A DNA stretch of 64,000 nt from Dendrocalamus latiflorus (lineage: Eukaryota; Streptophyta; Magnoliopsida; Poales; Poaceae), in the NCBI GenBank assembly GCA_017311315.1, contig CM029620.1:6445126-6509125 (forward strand). Reading direction: 5' to 3'. Positions 36,806 to 47,838 of this stretch are shown piece by piece (the stretch's first letter is position 1; the number at the start of each line of letters is the position of its first letter). The position numbers and the translations under genes were made by a program. The notes below the pieces were generated by a model that worked only from the letters and a program-made list of their open reading frames with translations, searched no databases and was not told the origin of the DNA.

Positions 36806-37206
36806 GACTAAGGCGCCAGCTCTGCTACCACCACTTCGAAGGGTAGGGGACGGAATGCTCGAGCGTCTACTTTGACTAAGGCGCCAGCTCCGCTGCCACT
36901 GATTCGAAGGGTAAGGGACGGAGCGCTCGAGCGTCTACTTCGACTAAGGCACCAGCTCCGCAGCCACCACTTCGAAGGGTAGGGGACAGAGCGCGCGAGC
37001 GTGTACTTCGACTAGGCGCCATCTCCGCTACCACCACTTCGAAGGGTAGGGGAAAGAGCGCTCGAGCATCTACTTCGACTAAGGTGCCAGCTCTGCTGTC
37101 ATTTCGAAGGCTAGGCGATGGAGCGCTCGAGCGTCTACTTCGACTAGGCGCCAGCTCTACTGCCACCACTTCGAAGGGTAGGGGATGGAGCACGCGAGTG
37201 TCTACC
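36806..37206. repeat. 68-bp tandem array of element A, six units
   Basis: Units begin GACTAAGGCGCCAGCTC at 36806, 36874, 36942, 37010, 37077 and 37142. Each contains CACTTCGAAGGGTAGGGGA and GCTCGAGCGTCTACTTC. It directly follows the 46-bp array and is unrelated to it. Period shrinks from 68 to 65 in the last units. Confidence 0.9.
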
Positions 37207-37599
37207 TAGCGTTTGGGCATTTGCGGAGCACCAAGTCCTACGAGTTGATCGGTGGCAGGCACGATTGTGAAAAGCGACAGGGACATCAACCAGTCTTTAT
37301 TGCATTCACAAGAGAGTGACTATAGACTCGGCGATTACATTCGTGAAGTGCTAAAGTTTACAAGCGTGTTTGAGTGCCTAAAGTCGCTACTCGTCCAGCT
37401 CCACCTTAATGTGCCTCTGCGTCGAGGTATCACCCGTTGAAGTCCGGGTCGCCCAGAAGCTCCGGGCCTCTTTTGTCCATGCCCAACGCTGAAGATGCCA
37501 TCGAATCATGCGGTCCAAAAGTAGTAATCGACCCCTATCAAACATCTGCCCGGAGCAAAAATAGCACGGATCATTAGAACGCTTTGGGGCAATCCCACT
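37207..37599. other. Element A spacer between tandem arrays and antisense gene
   Basis: No open frame or repeat recognised. It corresponds to 61851-61976 in element C, which also follows the tandem array. Confidence 0.5.
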
Positions 37600-38998
37600 T
37601 TATTCATGCCAAGGGGCGGGGGCCATAAGGCGCCATCTTACAAAAACGGATACATAGAAATGCACGCTGACACACCAGACCCCCGCGTCACACCTGTGGG
37701 TCTGTGCCGCTCCCAAGGATGGCGCACTGTCTTCGTTGCGCCATGGAACCTCGTCGAGCCGCTGGCCGAAGTTCCCTTCCCTATGCAGCGTCCGCCGCAG
37801 CGCCACCTTTGCCGCGTCCTCCCCGATGTAGCCCCAGATCCGGTCGTAGAAGGCTCGGACGGCAGACTGGGCATCGCAAATGGCGCCCGACATCACCCCG
37901 GCTCCGACGGGCATCTCCAGCTGGGGGTCAGCCAGCCCATCGAAGTGTTGGCACCCTCAGCTACGGAGCATGGCGAGGGCGACGCAGGCACTGGCGAAGC
38001 CGCAGTGGTCACTGAAGGCTTTGGTGGCGCGGAGGGTAAGGCCCGAACCCTCCCCAATTCACCGAAGCGTTCACTCCAGGTCCTTGGGGCCGAACATTAG
38101 GGCCGGCACGTCGACACAAAGATCCTTGAGGGCATACTCCAGAGACTCCATCGCCCCCCACGCTGCCACCGAGGCATCACCCAGAGTCCGGTTCCTCTCT
38201 CCAAGGGACGCGGCAAGCTGGACCTTCTCCTCTTCTAGCGCTGCAATCTGCTGGAGCAAGCCGTCGCACTCTTCCACCGAGGCACGCTGGGCCTCCGTCG
38301 CGGCATGTTGCGCCTCCGCTGCTGCGTACTGCGCCTTAGCAGCGAGTATCTACGCATCAGAGATCGCCCTCGCGCTCTCTGCCTCCAGCAAACGAAAGCG
38401 CTAATCCTTCGCGGCGTGAGCCTCTTCGGCAGCTCGAAGCCAGCCCTCTAGCACCCTCCGCTCGCGGATACATGCCTCCTCCAGGGCTCGGCTGAGAGCG
38501 AGGGTCTACAAAGTGCAGTTCTTAGCAAAGTCCCGAACAACAGCATAGGTCATGAACCCAAGCACTTACCCTCATCTCCGAGGCCTCCAGCGCACTCGCC
38601 AAGAGCTCCGTCCCGCACGACGACAATGCCCGTCGATCTATGTTGGAGTTGGTGCACTCTGCGACCTCGTGAAGAACCCGAAGCATCTTTGGTCGGGGAA
38701 TCAAGTCGGATATAGCCGGCCGCTAGGCCCCGCGCCAACAACTTCGAGAGCACCAAGCGTTGACATCACGTCCTAGGCAGGAAGGCTGGAGACTTCACGG
38801 CCATCTCCGTTGCTCGAGCCTTGACCGCGGCCGGGAGATCTTGTCTCACCTGATGTCGATGACGGAATGAGCGAGCAAATCGGAGAGAGCTTCGCGAAGT
38901 CGCGGGGGAGAAAGAATTGCGCGGGGGTTGTTAGCTCTGCCTCGGTTGGCACCATGGCACGGGGAGGCGTCCGCCCCGCCTCGATCTGGGCCGCGGGG
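37600..38998 (-). pseudogene. Element A antisense gene, 3' exons, interrupted by LTR F
   Basis: Read on the minus strand, the last exon (about 38508 to 37600) is a coiled-coil-like segment (EECDGLLQQIAALEEEKVQL) followed by AVRAFYDRIWGYIGEDAAKVALR, matching FHQRIWGRFGEGAARVAVQ in element C. An intron with GTAAGT at its start lies at about 38509-38570. The exon before it reads ALSSCGTELLASALEASEMR. This is the C-terminal half of the antisense protein of Tat elements, whose N-terminal half carries the domain annotated in databases as putative gypsy-type transposon. Its function is not known. Frameshifts are present. Confidence 0.7.
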
Positions 38999-41900
38999 TG
39001 TAGTACCCAAATTTTACAATCCGGAATCTACTGTGTTTAGTTGCACTATTCCCTGGATCAGTAGATAGTGCACACAGTTACAGTAATGGACATCAAAATT
39101 ACATATCATGCGGAAGCATAATTAAAATAGTAGACTTACTCATGGGCCGACCAGGCCGAAATCAATAAATTGCAGCAGCGGAAGAACAAAGCACACAGGT
39201 GGGACCTTCAGGACATGCCCACAGGCAACCAACTGGAGGTTCGCGACCTAGCCCTTGACATCTTCATCTCTTCTGCCACCATGCCCAATCGTGTTGCTGA
39301 GGCATAGTAATCTGATTCCTGAATTCTGGATTTGTTGTGAAAGTGAGTGTGAGCACAAACCACCGCGCTCCGCGAGCCAATACACAAAATGCAAATAGAT
39401 AGTATGCATGGCTTATCAAAGGAAAGGCTCGATTTATTTTATTTGCCATAAATTGCTTTCGAAATACAATACATACAAATTTCCTGAGACCTAGCATTTT
39501 GAACTAAAACATAAGGTGTGAAAGAATGCAATAGTAATAGTGATCCAGATTCCATCCACCGTTACATGGCCTCTGCACCATATGCATAATTCTTCAGCGT
39601 CATAACCGCTTAACTTATCACTGGGGCGACACCCAGGGCAACACAAATAAGGGCCTTTCTCTACCCTCCACTTTACCAATTCCACCCACAAAGATTTTGA
39701 AACAGAACTATATCTAGTTAAGTTCCCATGTCCGCTCTTGACCGTGGGCACGGCTATTCGAATAGTTTTAGACTCTGCAGAGTTTGTACACTTTACCCAC
39801 AAGAGATAAATCCACTCGTTGCCCCACATGATTCCTTAGCCATGCGGTTGAGTAGACTATCACAGGACCTTTACAATGCATTTTTCCTAGCAGAGTTACG
39901 TCCGCTAAGGTTTCCACTTCCTTCGGGGTACGACCACCCTTCCAGAAGCCCCCTCTTGCGCCATCACGTCGGAGGATGTGGCCATCCTCTACCCGCCCGT
40001 GGTCACACCGGCGCAACTCTTACTAAGTCGATGCAAATTAGTTAGCCCTGCCTACACTTTGCCAGCTTGTGGTTGTACTTGTTGTACACTGGGAGGTCAT
40101 CACAAGATTCAGTCCTTAGGGCTATCTGGGCGGTTCTACCACTATCCACTTTGTGCTTCCACTGCACCACGACACACACCCTCGAACCATCCGCCCAGAT
40201 AAATAAGCAAGTTGGGGTTTTTGGGGAACATAAAATACTCATACCAACATATACCAGTCATTACCACCATGACTGCCCAAACCAATTTCTCATGATTCAA
40301 AGTGATGCTTTGGGGCATTGTTGGTGCCCCCCCCGATTATCTAAGCAGTACTAAGCATAGCGTATAGTTATGGACTTATTTTTGAAAGATTACCATTATA
40401 ATTTTGCTAGGGTGACAAGGCTCAAATATTCAAATATTTCCAATGGAGGTATAATACTAGCAAGTCGATTAATGGGTGTATAACTAGAATCTTCAAACAA
40501 ACATATATTTGCATATGAAATAACAGCATGTAATTTGATAATTTAAACAAAAGTAAATTTGCGAAAAATGTAGGTTCAACATGATCAAAATATTGACTCG
40601 CCTGGCGTGGTTTACCACGGTCTTGAGCTCACACAATGATTTCTCTTGAGCTTCCGGCCTTTATTTTCACTTCAAGCTTAATCTTGCTGGATCCACTGAA
40701 TCTTCACGACTCCCAATTTCTAATTATGCGACAACTACTGAATCCAAATGAAAGCAAATAACTCACAAGATCCAAATAAATCCGAATAAACTCAACTTTT
40801 ATATTATTATGAGTTAATGGGTGATTTGGGGCAAGGCCGATGGTAGACAACGATGACTCGATCTTTTATTAACAGTTTCTTTTATTATTTTTATATTTAT
40901 CAAGGAAGATCCATGAGTTAGGATGTACCTACGAATAGGTATGCGAGTTTACTGGGCATTATTTTGTCCGGTGCTATTGTTCAGGGCATATACCATATGC
41001 GAGGTATACAGTTTTTGTTTATTTCATTAATCTCAAAGTCTGGATTTATAGCATATTGTGGTACAACACTTTACGTATCCTTAGTTGTCACCATGTTTAG
41101 TTTAATTTGGAGTAGGATCTACTTATATGGCCCTAGCTTGCTATATACAACTTTACCCAACTAATCCTAAAGTTAAGATTTAATTAGGGGCTCATTGCTA
41201 TTTGTCTACACTTTGATCATTATTAGGCTTAGTTTTATTTCAATTTAAATATGTGACAACGCTTGGTAGGTATCATTTTATGTGAACCTAATTACTCGCG
41301 TTAATGGTTACATACTCACTTTAGAGTATCTATATGTCCGTGAGATTTTTTTGGTATTTGATGACCTAGGGCCACTATATGCTAGCATCTATATATTACT
41401 AGTAGTGTGCCCGTGCTAACGCTACGGTAAAATACAAAACAAGATACAATTTGTAAAAAATAAAACGAACAATCAGATTCATTAAGAATATCTACTCAGA
41501 TTGAAACTATGAATTTGGTATAACTCCGAAATGCTTAAGTTCATAACCAACTTTGCCTACTAAATAGGTGCTTACTACTTATTAGTTCTGCTAAGGTAAC
41601 ATTATATCTGACCATATAAGAAATTTTGGCCCATATTAAAGAAAAGGAAATTGTCGAAAATGGAAGGGGTTGAAGAATTTATACATATTTCATTAAAATT
41701 ATATAACTAACCGTAGGTTTAGCTTGGCAAACACATTATACCAACCAATAGAGAAACCGGGTTAGAACTTAGAAGTTTTATGTTCAGCACGTCTAACAAT
41801 CAACCATTCAAGGAAGCGAGGAACCAATTTCTGACTGGTGACAATAATACTTCTTTGGAATAGTATATCCATTTGCAGTCAGCATGACAATTGACAAATA

Positions 41901-42126
41901 AACTAAATCATGGTGGTGGTTTTGCAATTACAACACGAAAATAAATAGCAACTGCATATGTGATGAAACTCAAAATGCAGCTGACTCTAGAAATATTTTT
42001 TGTGCATGTTAGTTTTCTTATTCTAGTTTTTTTTGAGAACCAGAGTTCTAATTCCAGTTGAGGTTTGGGTCTTCATACTACTTTATAACCTACAAGCGTG
42101 ATAAAAGTCCATTATACAATTCTTAC

Positions 42127-42685
42127 CTTGATATACTTCGGCTTCTCCATCTCCACATGAGACATATAGCTTTCGACAAGGAACTTTAATCTAATTTCGA
42201 GCTCAGCATCAAACGAACCATTGTCATACCGCCTGATAATCCTCGTCCGCTGGCACCACGGCACAAAATCCTCATAGAGATCCACCGTGGCGACAACCGC
42301 AAACATCTGCTCCGGCGAGTACCTGCATCACCAACCATTTCCATTTCAAAAAACAATCACAGAAAAAAAACAATGGGTCCAATCGGTCATACCCCATCAC
42401 GTGCCTCTCCTCGTAGACCTTAGAGAGCACGCTCCCCTCCTCCCCGTCGCCGCACCCGAGGAAGCACCTCGTCTGCGCGCCCGACCGCCAGCCCCCGGCC
42501 AACCGGTCGGCCCCCACGCACGGCGGCGGATCGGCACACCGGCCGAGCCGGCACCCGCGGTCGCTGAGCCCGGCCAGCGTGGCCACGTGCCTGGCATTGG
42601 CGAGCGCCTCCCCCTGCCGCACTCGCCCTCCGCGCATCCCCGCAGGAGGGCTAGCCCCCTTTTCCACAGCAACGACCTCGCGCAC
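42127..42685 (-). pseudogene. COQ10: COQ10-like gene fragment (coenzyme Q-binding protein), two exons
   Basis: Exon 1 (about 42685-42393) ends TRCFLGCGDGEEGSVLSKVY...VMG, followed by a GTATGA donor. Exon 2 (42322-42127) continues YSPEQMFAVVATVDLYEDF, VPWCQRTRIIRRYDNGSFDA and LVESYMSHVEMEKPKYIK, followed by a GTAAGA donor. The 70-base intron is GT-AG and keeps the frame. This is the START-like lipid-binding domain of COQ10, which binds ubiquinone in mitochondria and is needed for respiration. The final exons are absent, so the copy is truncated by capture. No stop lies in the two exons. The N-terminal part is GC-rich and its start is uncertain. Confidence 0.85.
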
Positions 42686-44339
42686 GGCAGCATCGGAGCA
42701 GCCTCCGCAGCGTGATCCGGCGGCGCAATAACGAAAACGTAAGTGAGATAATTCACTCTTGTAGTTCCTTTCCCATCGAACTTTTCCAACTCCAACAACG
42801 CCCCCAAGAAAATTCTTAGCAAGTGCCCAAGTCTTTAAGAAAATTCACTCCCAATCATTAGCCAATAGCTAGAGCGAACTCCCTAAGGCCAATAAGGCCG
42901 CAAAATGTGATTTGACTCATTATTTTTGACATAGGTCCAAATAGAAGCAAAGTTCTACTGGCAGTTCAACATCTGACGCTGGTAGAATACATAGAGAGCT
43001 CCAGGTGTTGTTCCAATAGAAGCAATGTTATACTATGACTTCACACCCGACACTGGAAGATTACATAGCTCCAGGTGCTATTGTAGTGTTGTGCCATGTT
43101 CCAAACATACAGAACTCAGGAAATTTTGGCACATGCCATTAAAGTTTCATAAATGCGACTGGCTAGTCAAATCTAGCTTCGGAGTTAGCCCCCGCCTTCA
43201 TTACTAATGACAAAATCAGACACTACACAGATGACTATTTACAGACACTGATTGATCAAATTTTCTACAGGTAGGGAAACGACCTATAAAGTACTTCATG
43301 ATTCAACACAATGTAAGGCAATGTTGTGCAAACATTAATCTCGATGCTCAACAGACATTTTCCATCACAGCCAGGTCAACCACCACAGAAATCCTCCTAC
43401 AGTTGATTTCAGCATCAATTGTGTTCAAAAGGCTATCTCAATCTACATCCAATAACTGTCAGACTTATCATGGCCATGGGTAGTTCAAACAGGCAAGAAC
43501 TATGAACCATCTTCATAGTTTAGACTTCCAATACTGGACTGCATGATGTGAGTAAGAATATATTTATGCAAGACTTGACTCAACAGGAACTACATAGAAA
43601 TTCTAAAATTCATGATGACAATCAGGGATTCATAGTTACTTTCCAGAGGGATAATGCAAGACAATTGTTTCAAAGTGCACAGAGATATATATGATAACAA
43701 TTTAACAATGCTCACCAGTCACCACATCTGGTCAACTATAAGTACAACTCATGCATATCTCTGCATAATTCGAGGCGCGGATTAAAACCAAAATCAGATC
43801 TCTGCACACAATAAATGGATCAAACAATTCACAAGAGTGATGGCACGATGAATACAAAAAATCATCTACTGCCTCCAATACCTAATGACAAATTCACCCT
43901 AAATAAGAACATGCACGTAGTTCCTATTCCTATTATAGATTATATAGTTTTTTTTGCAACAATGAAAAGTATATTTTGCTATCATGTCAATGTTCTGAAA
44001 CAATATACTGTTGTACTTTCAACAAAATACGTGCTCAATATAGACCAAAAGTTATGGTATCTTTACAAAAGTCACTAAATTAAACAAAATCAGAACATCT
44101 TATATAAAGAGCTTTTAATTAAATTGGGAACATTTTTAACTCAAAAAATTCAAGAAATGGTTATTAGCCATTTAGTCAAGGATTGAAAAATTCTAGATAC
44201 AACAGTTACTTGTTGTAGAAACTTCATTTATTGAGATATCACATCGAAATATGCCCTAAGTCAAATGATGAACAAATTCACAGGTGAAACAACTATTGTT
44301 ACTTGCTTGAGAAATGTACTTCAAGATCAGTACGGATAC

Positions 44340-44452
44340 CTGGTGAGCCCTGCAGATTAGATCCAAATCATGTTTTTGAAGAAACTCAGCAACCTTATCA
44401 GCTCCGAAAGTGTAAGGCACACCCCTGTCATTCTCACCCCACCCTTCAATTT
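44340..44452 (-). pseudogene. Single captured exon of a PP1-type Ser/Thr phosphatase
   Basis: The minus strand encodes EIEGWGENDRGVPYTFGAD followed by KVAEFLQKHDLDLICRAHQ, a highly conserved stretch of the catalytic subunit of protein phosphatase 1 (plant TOPP). The RAHQ histidine is a metal ligand in active enzymes. An AG precedes it and GTATCC follows it, so it is one clean exon of about 113 bases. The upstream flank (44453-44687) is the neighbouring intron, shared with the CACTA element at 28984-29210. It cannot make a working phosphatase. Confidence 0.88.
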
Positions 44453-45789
44453 CTTTATATATAGTCAGATTAGAAACACAGTACTTGACAAGATCATTAC
44501 AGGATGACCTTTAAAGATCCAAACAAAGGTACGTACTTAAGAAATAGAGCATAACTACAAGAGCAAAGTTCCTTACAAAAGGTGCCACAGACAAGTTAGA
44601 CACCTCACTCATAAAAAAACCAAAATGATTTTATTTGACTGCATGCCACAAGTATACTAACATTCCATAGTGTACAAACCAGAATTTTGAGGAAAATGGT
44701 TCCAAGTGCCCGGAAGCTACATAAATGTGACATAGCAATTTGTGTAGACCAGGATATTTCTGCAGAAAGAGAAAGAATTGATGACATACATTACTTCCCA
44801 TTAGTTAAAAATAACTATCCTCTAACACAAAATGACCACTGTGATAGATCTAAGAAACACAAAATGCATCTAAAATCGAAGACTAATTTGGATGGACAAA
44901 CACAATCCCTGAGAACAGAATTATTTCACTACATAAGGAAGGATTAATAGCTGAACAGAACACCCAAAACCAACTTCCATTTCATTGCCAATTCGAAGAA
45001 TTGGAAGAAGCTCAGTCTCACACAAGGAAAGGTGGCAACTTGAATCTGAGAGCATTGTATATTAGCCCCAAGCTTCCAGCCACTAAACTCAATCATTCCA
45101 CCAGTCCATGTCAACAGAGCAGGATTACTGTACAGCAAGAGCGAAATGGACAAACAACGCCAAATTACAGTGCATTATTTAGAGGAATCTATGAAATAGG
45201 TGCTCTCCCACTGAATGATCCATTAAACGGCAAACAAGCAAAGCCATCTGGAGTCATATCACGTTAGGTAAAACATACAATCATACCGAGAATGCTAAAC
45301 TATGTCCCGCGCATAATAGAAGCACGAAAAGGGCCTCATTTTGCACCAAACCATCGATCCAATTACCCAAAACGGGACATCTACAACAATATTACGCATC
45401 AAACAACCCACCCAAAACGGGACATCTACAGCAATATTACGCATCAAACAACCCACCAATCCACAATAAGAAGGCGCTTTTTCAACCTACTCACCGGAAT
45501 GACCCACAGAAATGGGCATTGCACATGATAGGTACTCACGAAGGGCCATTCCTGAACTGCTATTATCGACGAATTTACAACAAAACCGCCTAAAAGAAAT
45601 TTCTCGCGCAATCTCACACTACATACAGCACACTGAACCAACTAATCACGTGCTATTCTCAACGCAATCACCCCAAAAGGAACAGCCTTTGAGTACGCCG
45701 TGCAAGAAACGATATCTAAAATCCCAACACCAACGCCGGGGACAGATCAAAGCAATTAATCGGGGACGAACCAAGGAGGAGGGCTGAGG

Positions 45790-46053
45790 GGGCTGAGGGA
45801 TTTCTCACAGCTTCTTGGCCTGCTCGAGCGACCGCGCGTGGCCGAAGTGGAAGAGGTCGTAGATGCCGTCGGCGTAGGCCCGGATCGGCCTGTCCCTCCC
45901 CTCCTCCCCGCCTCCATTGCTTGCGGCCCTGTCCACCTCCACGTCCCCCTCGGCCTCCTTCCAGTCCTCCTCCTCCTCCTGCGAGGACTGCGGCTTCGCC
46001 GCCTCGGAAAACCCGAGAACGCGAACCCGATTCCAACTAATCTCCAATTCCAA
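45790..46053 (-). pseudogene. First-exon fragment of choline-phosphate cytidylyltransferase
   Basis: The minus strand reads an acidic N-terminus and then RDRPIRAYADGIYDLFHFGH followed by ARSLEQAKKL. This is the start of the catalytic domain of CTP:phosphocholine cytidylyltransferase, with the HxGH nucleotidyl-transfer signature (HFGH). The enzyme makes CDP-choline for phosphatidylcholine synthesis. The frame ends at a TGA or runs into a donor (GTGAGA) a few bases after KKL. The rest of the enzyme is missing. Confidence 0.85.
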
Positions 46054-46127
46054 CTAAAGAACCCGAGAACCGGATTAGAAAACCAGGAAAGGGTTTGGGG
46101 AGAACGAGCGAGAGAGTAAGTAGCGGA

Positions 46128-46316
46128 TCAAACCTTCTGCTGCAGCATGGAGGAGTGGGGCCCGCCACCGCGCTTCTTCAGCAGGCTCTCCTCGCGAAGG
46201 CTTTTGCGGATCTCCACCATGTTGTCCTCGCGCCGCCGGCGGCCTTCCTCCGTGTCCACCGCGACCTTGTAGCGGCTGCGTCGCACCTCCGCCCGCTTGC
46301 TCGGCCGCAGCGACAT
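46128..46316 (-). pseudogene. First-exon fragment of importin alpha (IBB domain)
   Basis: From the ATG at 46314-46316 the minus strand reads MSLRPSKRAEVRRSRYKVAV, then EEGRRRREDNMVEIRKSLRE and ESLLKKR. This is the importin-beta-binding domain at the N-terminus of plant importin alpha, the nuclear import adaptor. The conserved part ends near 46180. The following residues are not typical, and the armadillo repeats are absent. The start codon seems to be the natural one. Confidence 0.87.
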
Positions 46317-47764
46317 CGTCGCCCTCGCGAGGCGGCCTCCTCGAAACCCTAGCGGCTTGCACAGCGCGTGGGGCCTAGGGGTGTGGGCGATTCACGCATG
46401 CACGATTCCCAGCGATGATACGGGAAGAGAGCGGTGGTGCCAGGGAGACGACAGGGAATGGGGAGGAGGAGGTGGCGGTGTAGCGGAGGAGTGGGGGAGG
46501 AGGAGGCGGCAGCGGCGCGGGGTGGGGACGAGGAGGCGAGGGGCGGAGCAGAGGGTGGGAGGAGGCGCTGGCGGAGCGGGGGGAGGAGGCGGCGGCGGCA
46601 CGGGGTGAGAAGGAGGAGGCGAGGGCGGAGCGACGGAGGAGGGAGGAGGAGGAGGCGGCGCAGCGGAGTGGTAGGGGGAGGAGGTGGCGGCGGCGGTGCG
46701 GGGTGGGGGGAGGAGGCGAGCGCACGGCGGTGCGGGGTGGGGGGAGGACGCGAGGGAGGAGGAGTGGTGGAGAACGTGGGGACTGGGGAGACGCGGCGTG
46801 GGGTGGGGAGGAGGAGGAGGCGGCGACGGCAGCGCAAGGTGGTTCAATGATATGCATGATCCGGATAATTTTAGCCTTAGGATCTTCAATGAGTAAGAGA
46901 AGAAGATTTGAGGAGAGATCCAGGCCATTCATTTGTATGAAGTTGGATTACTTTGGTACACAAATCTGGGTGGACTTAGATTAGGCATGACTGTGGGGGT
47001 GGTTGAGGGGGTGGATTTAGTAAAGAAAATTTTGGTGTATTATAGAGTAGGGTAGATTATGACCTTTTAATCTGAGCGCTATCTGGAAACTATTGCTTCT
47101 AATATTTTATCCCTTTGTAGCTCGAGCCTGCTAAACATGGTGGCGTTTGGTTATCATTATTTACTAAAGCTATCATTTAAGGGTTCATGATTAGCAGTAT
47201 TTTTACGATAATGTCTACCAGTATACATTTTTAATAGAGCCTACAATGAACGCAAGAATTATACTGTTATATTTACTAGTAGGCTTGTATACATGCTATC
47301 CGCATTTCTCTAACCCCTTTTATGTATACATATACATATGTTTATATATATACTTACATAGAAAGTCTCTATATTCTAATTGTTATTAGATTTAATTAAA
47401 ATTTATTTATCTAACAAAGTTATATTCCAATATTTGCTAGCTATTAAAACCTACCACTAGAATTTATTTAACGGCAGCATTTTAAATATTGGGCATAAAT
47501 CTTAATTTTAATCATGGGTAGCCTTTATTAGATTTGGATATTTATTCAAGATCATAATACCTTATCAATACCTCAAATTAATACTAAATCTTTTGGATAA
47601 TTGTTCAAACCATATAACTAATCATACATGAGCTAATCCAAATTTAAGTCTTAATTAATCTCATTTTTTTATTCCAGTTAAATTTTATTAGCTTCTCTAA
47701 GCTTTTCTCAAATTTTTCTTGATTTTTATTAATCAAAATGGGTTAAAAAATGAAATAAAAATAC

Positions 47765-47838
47765 TGCAGCCGAAGGATTCGAACTCAAGACCTCTGCTGT
47801 GAAGTGTTTAGAGCCCACTCGGGTAGCCAGGTGGGTTT
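47765..47838 (-). other. tRNA-like motif in LTR F
   Basis: The minus strand shows an A-box-like TGGCTACCCGAGTGGGC and the same B box as LTR E, GGTCTTGAGTTCGAATCC, followed by T runs. The upstream half differs from that in E, so the motif is older than the split of the two copies or has diverged fast. No complete cloverleaf. Confidence 0.5.

Larger units (their letters stand above)
41399..47056 (-). mobile_element. Non-autonomous Helitron with four captured gene fragments
   Basis: On the minus strand it starts TCTACCCTACTCTATAATAC at 47056 and ends GGCACACTACTAG at 41399, a CTAG (CTRR) terminus. Just inside the 3' end is CCGTAGCGTTAGCACGG, an imperfect palindrome as expected for a Helitron 3' hairpin. 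It lies between A (41398 side) and T (47057), the Helitron AT target, with no target duplication. No Rep/helicase is present. Inside are exons of importin alpha, choline-phosphate cytidylyltransferase, PP1 and COQ10, in that order from the 5' end and all in the element's own orientation. The stretch 46430-46840 is a GGA/GGC-rich low-complexity run. Confidence 0.85.

Noticed and set aside
46349..46932. Pro/Ser and Arg/Gly-rich open frames up to 185 codons in the Helitron
   Set aside because: Low-complexity GGA/GGC run, open in several frames on both strands.
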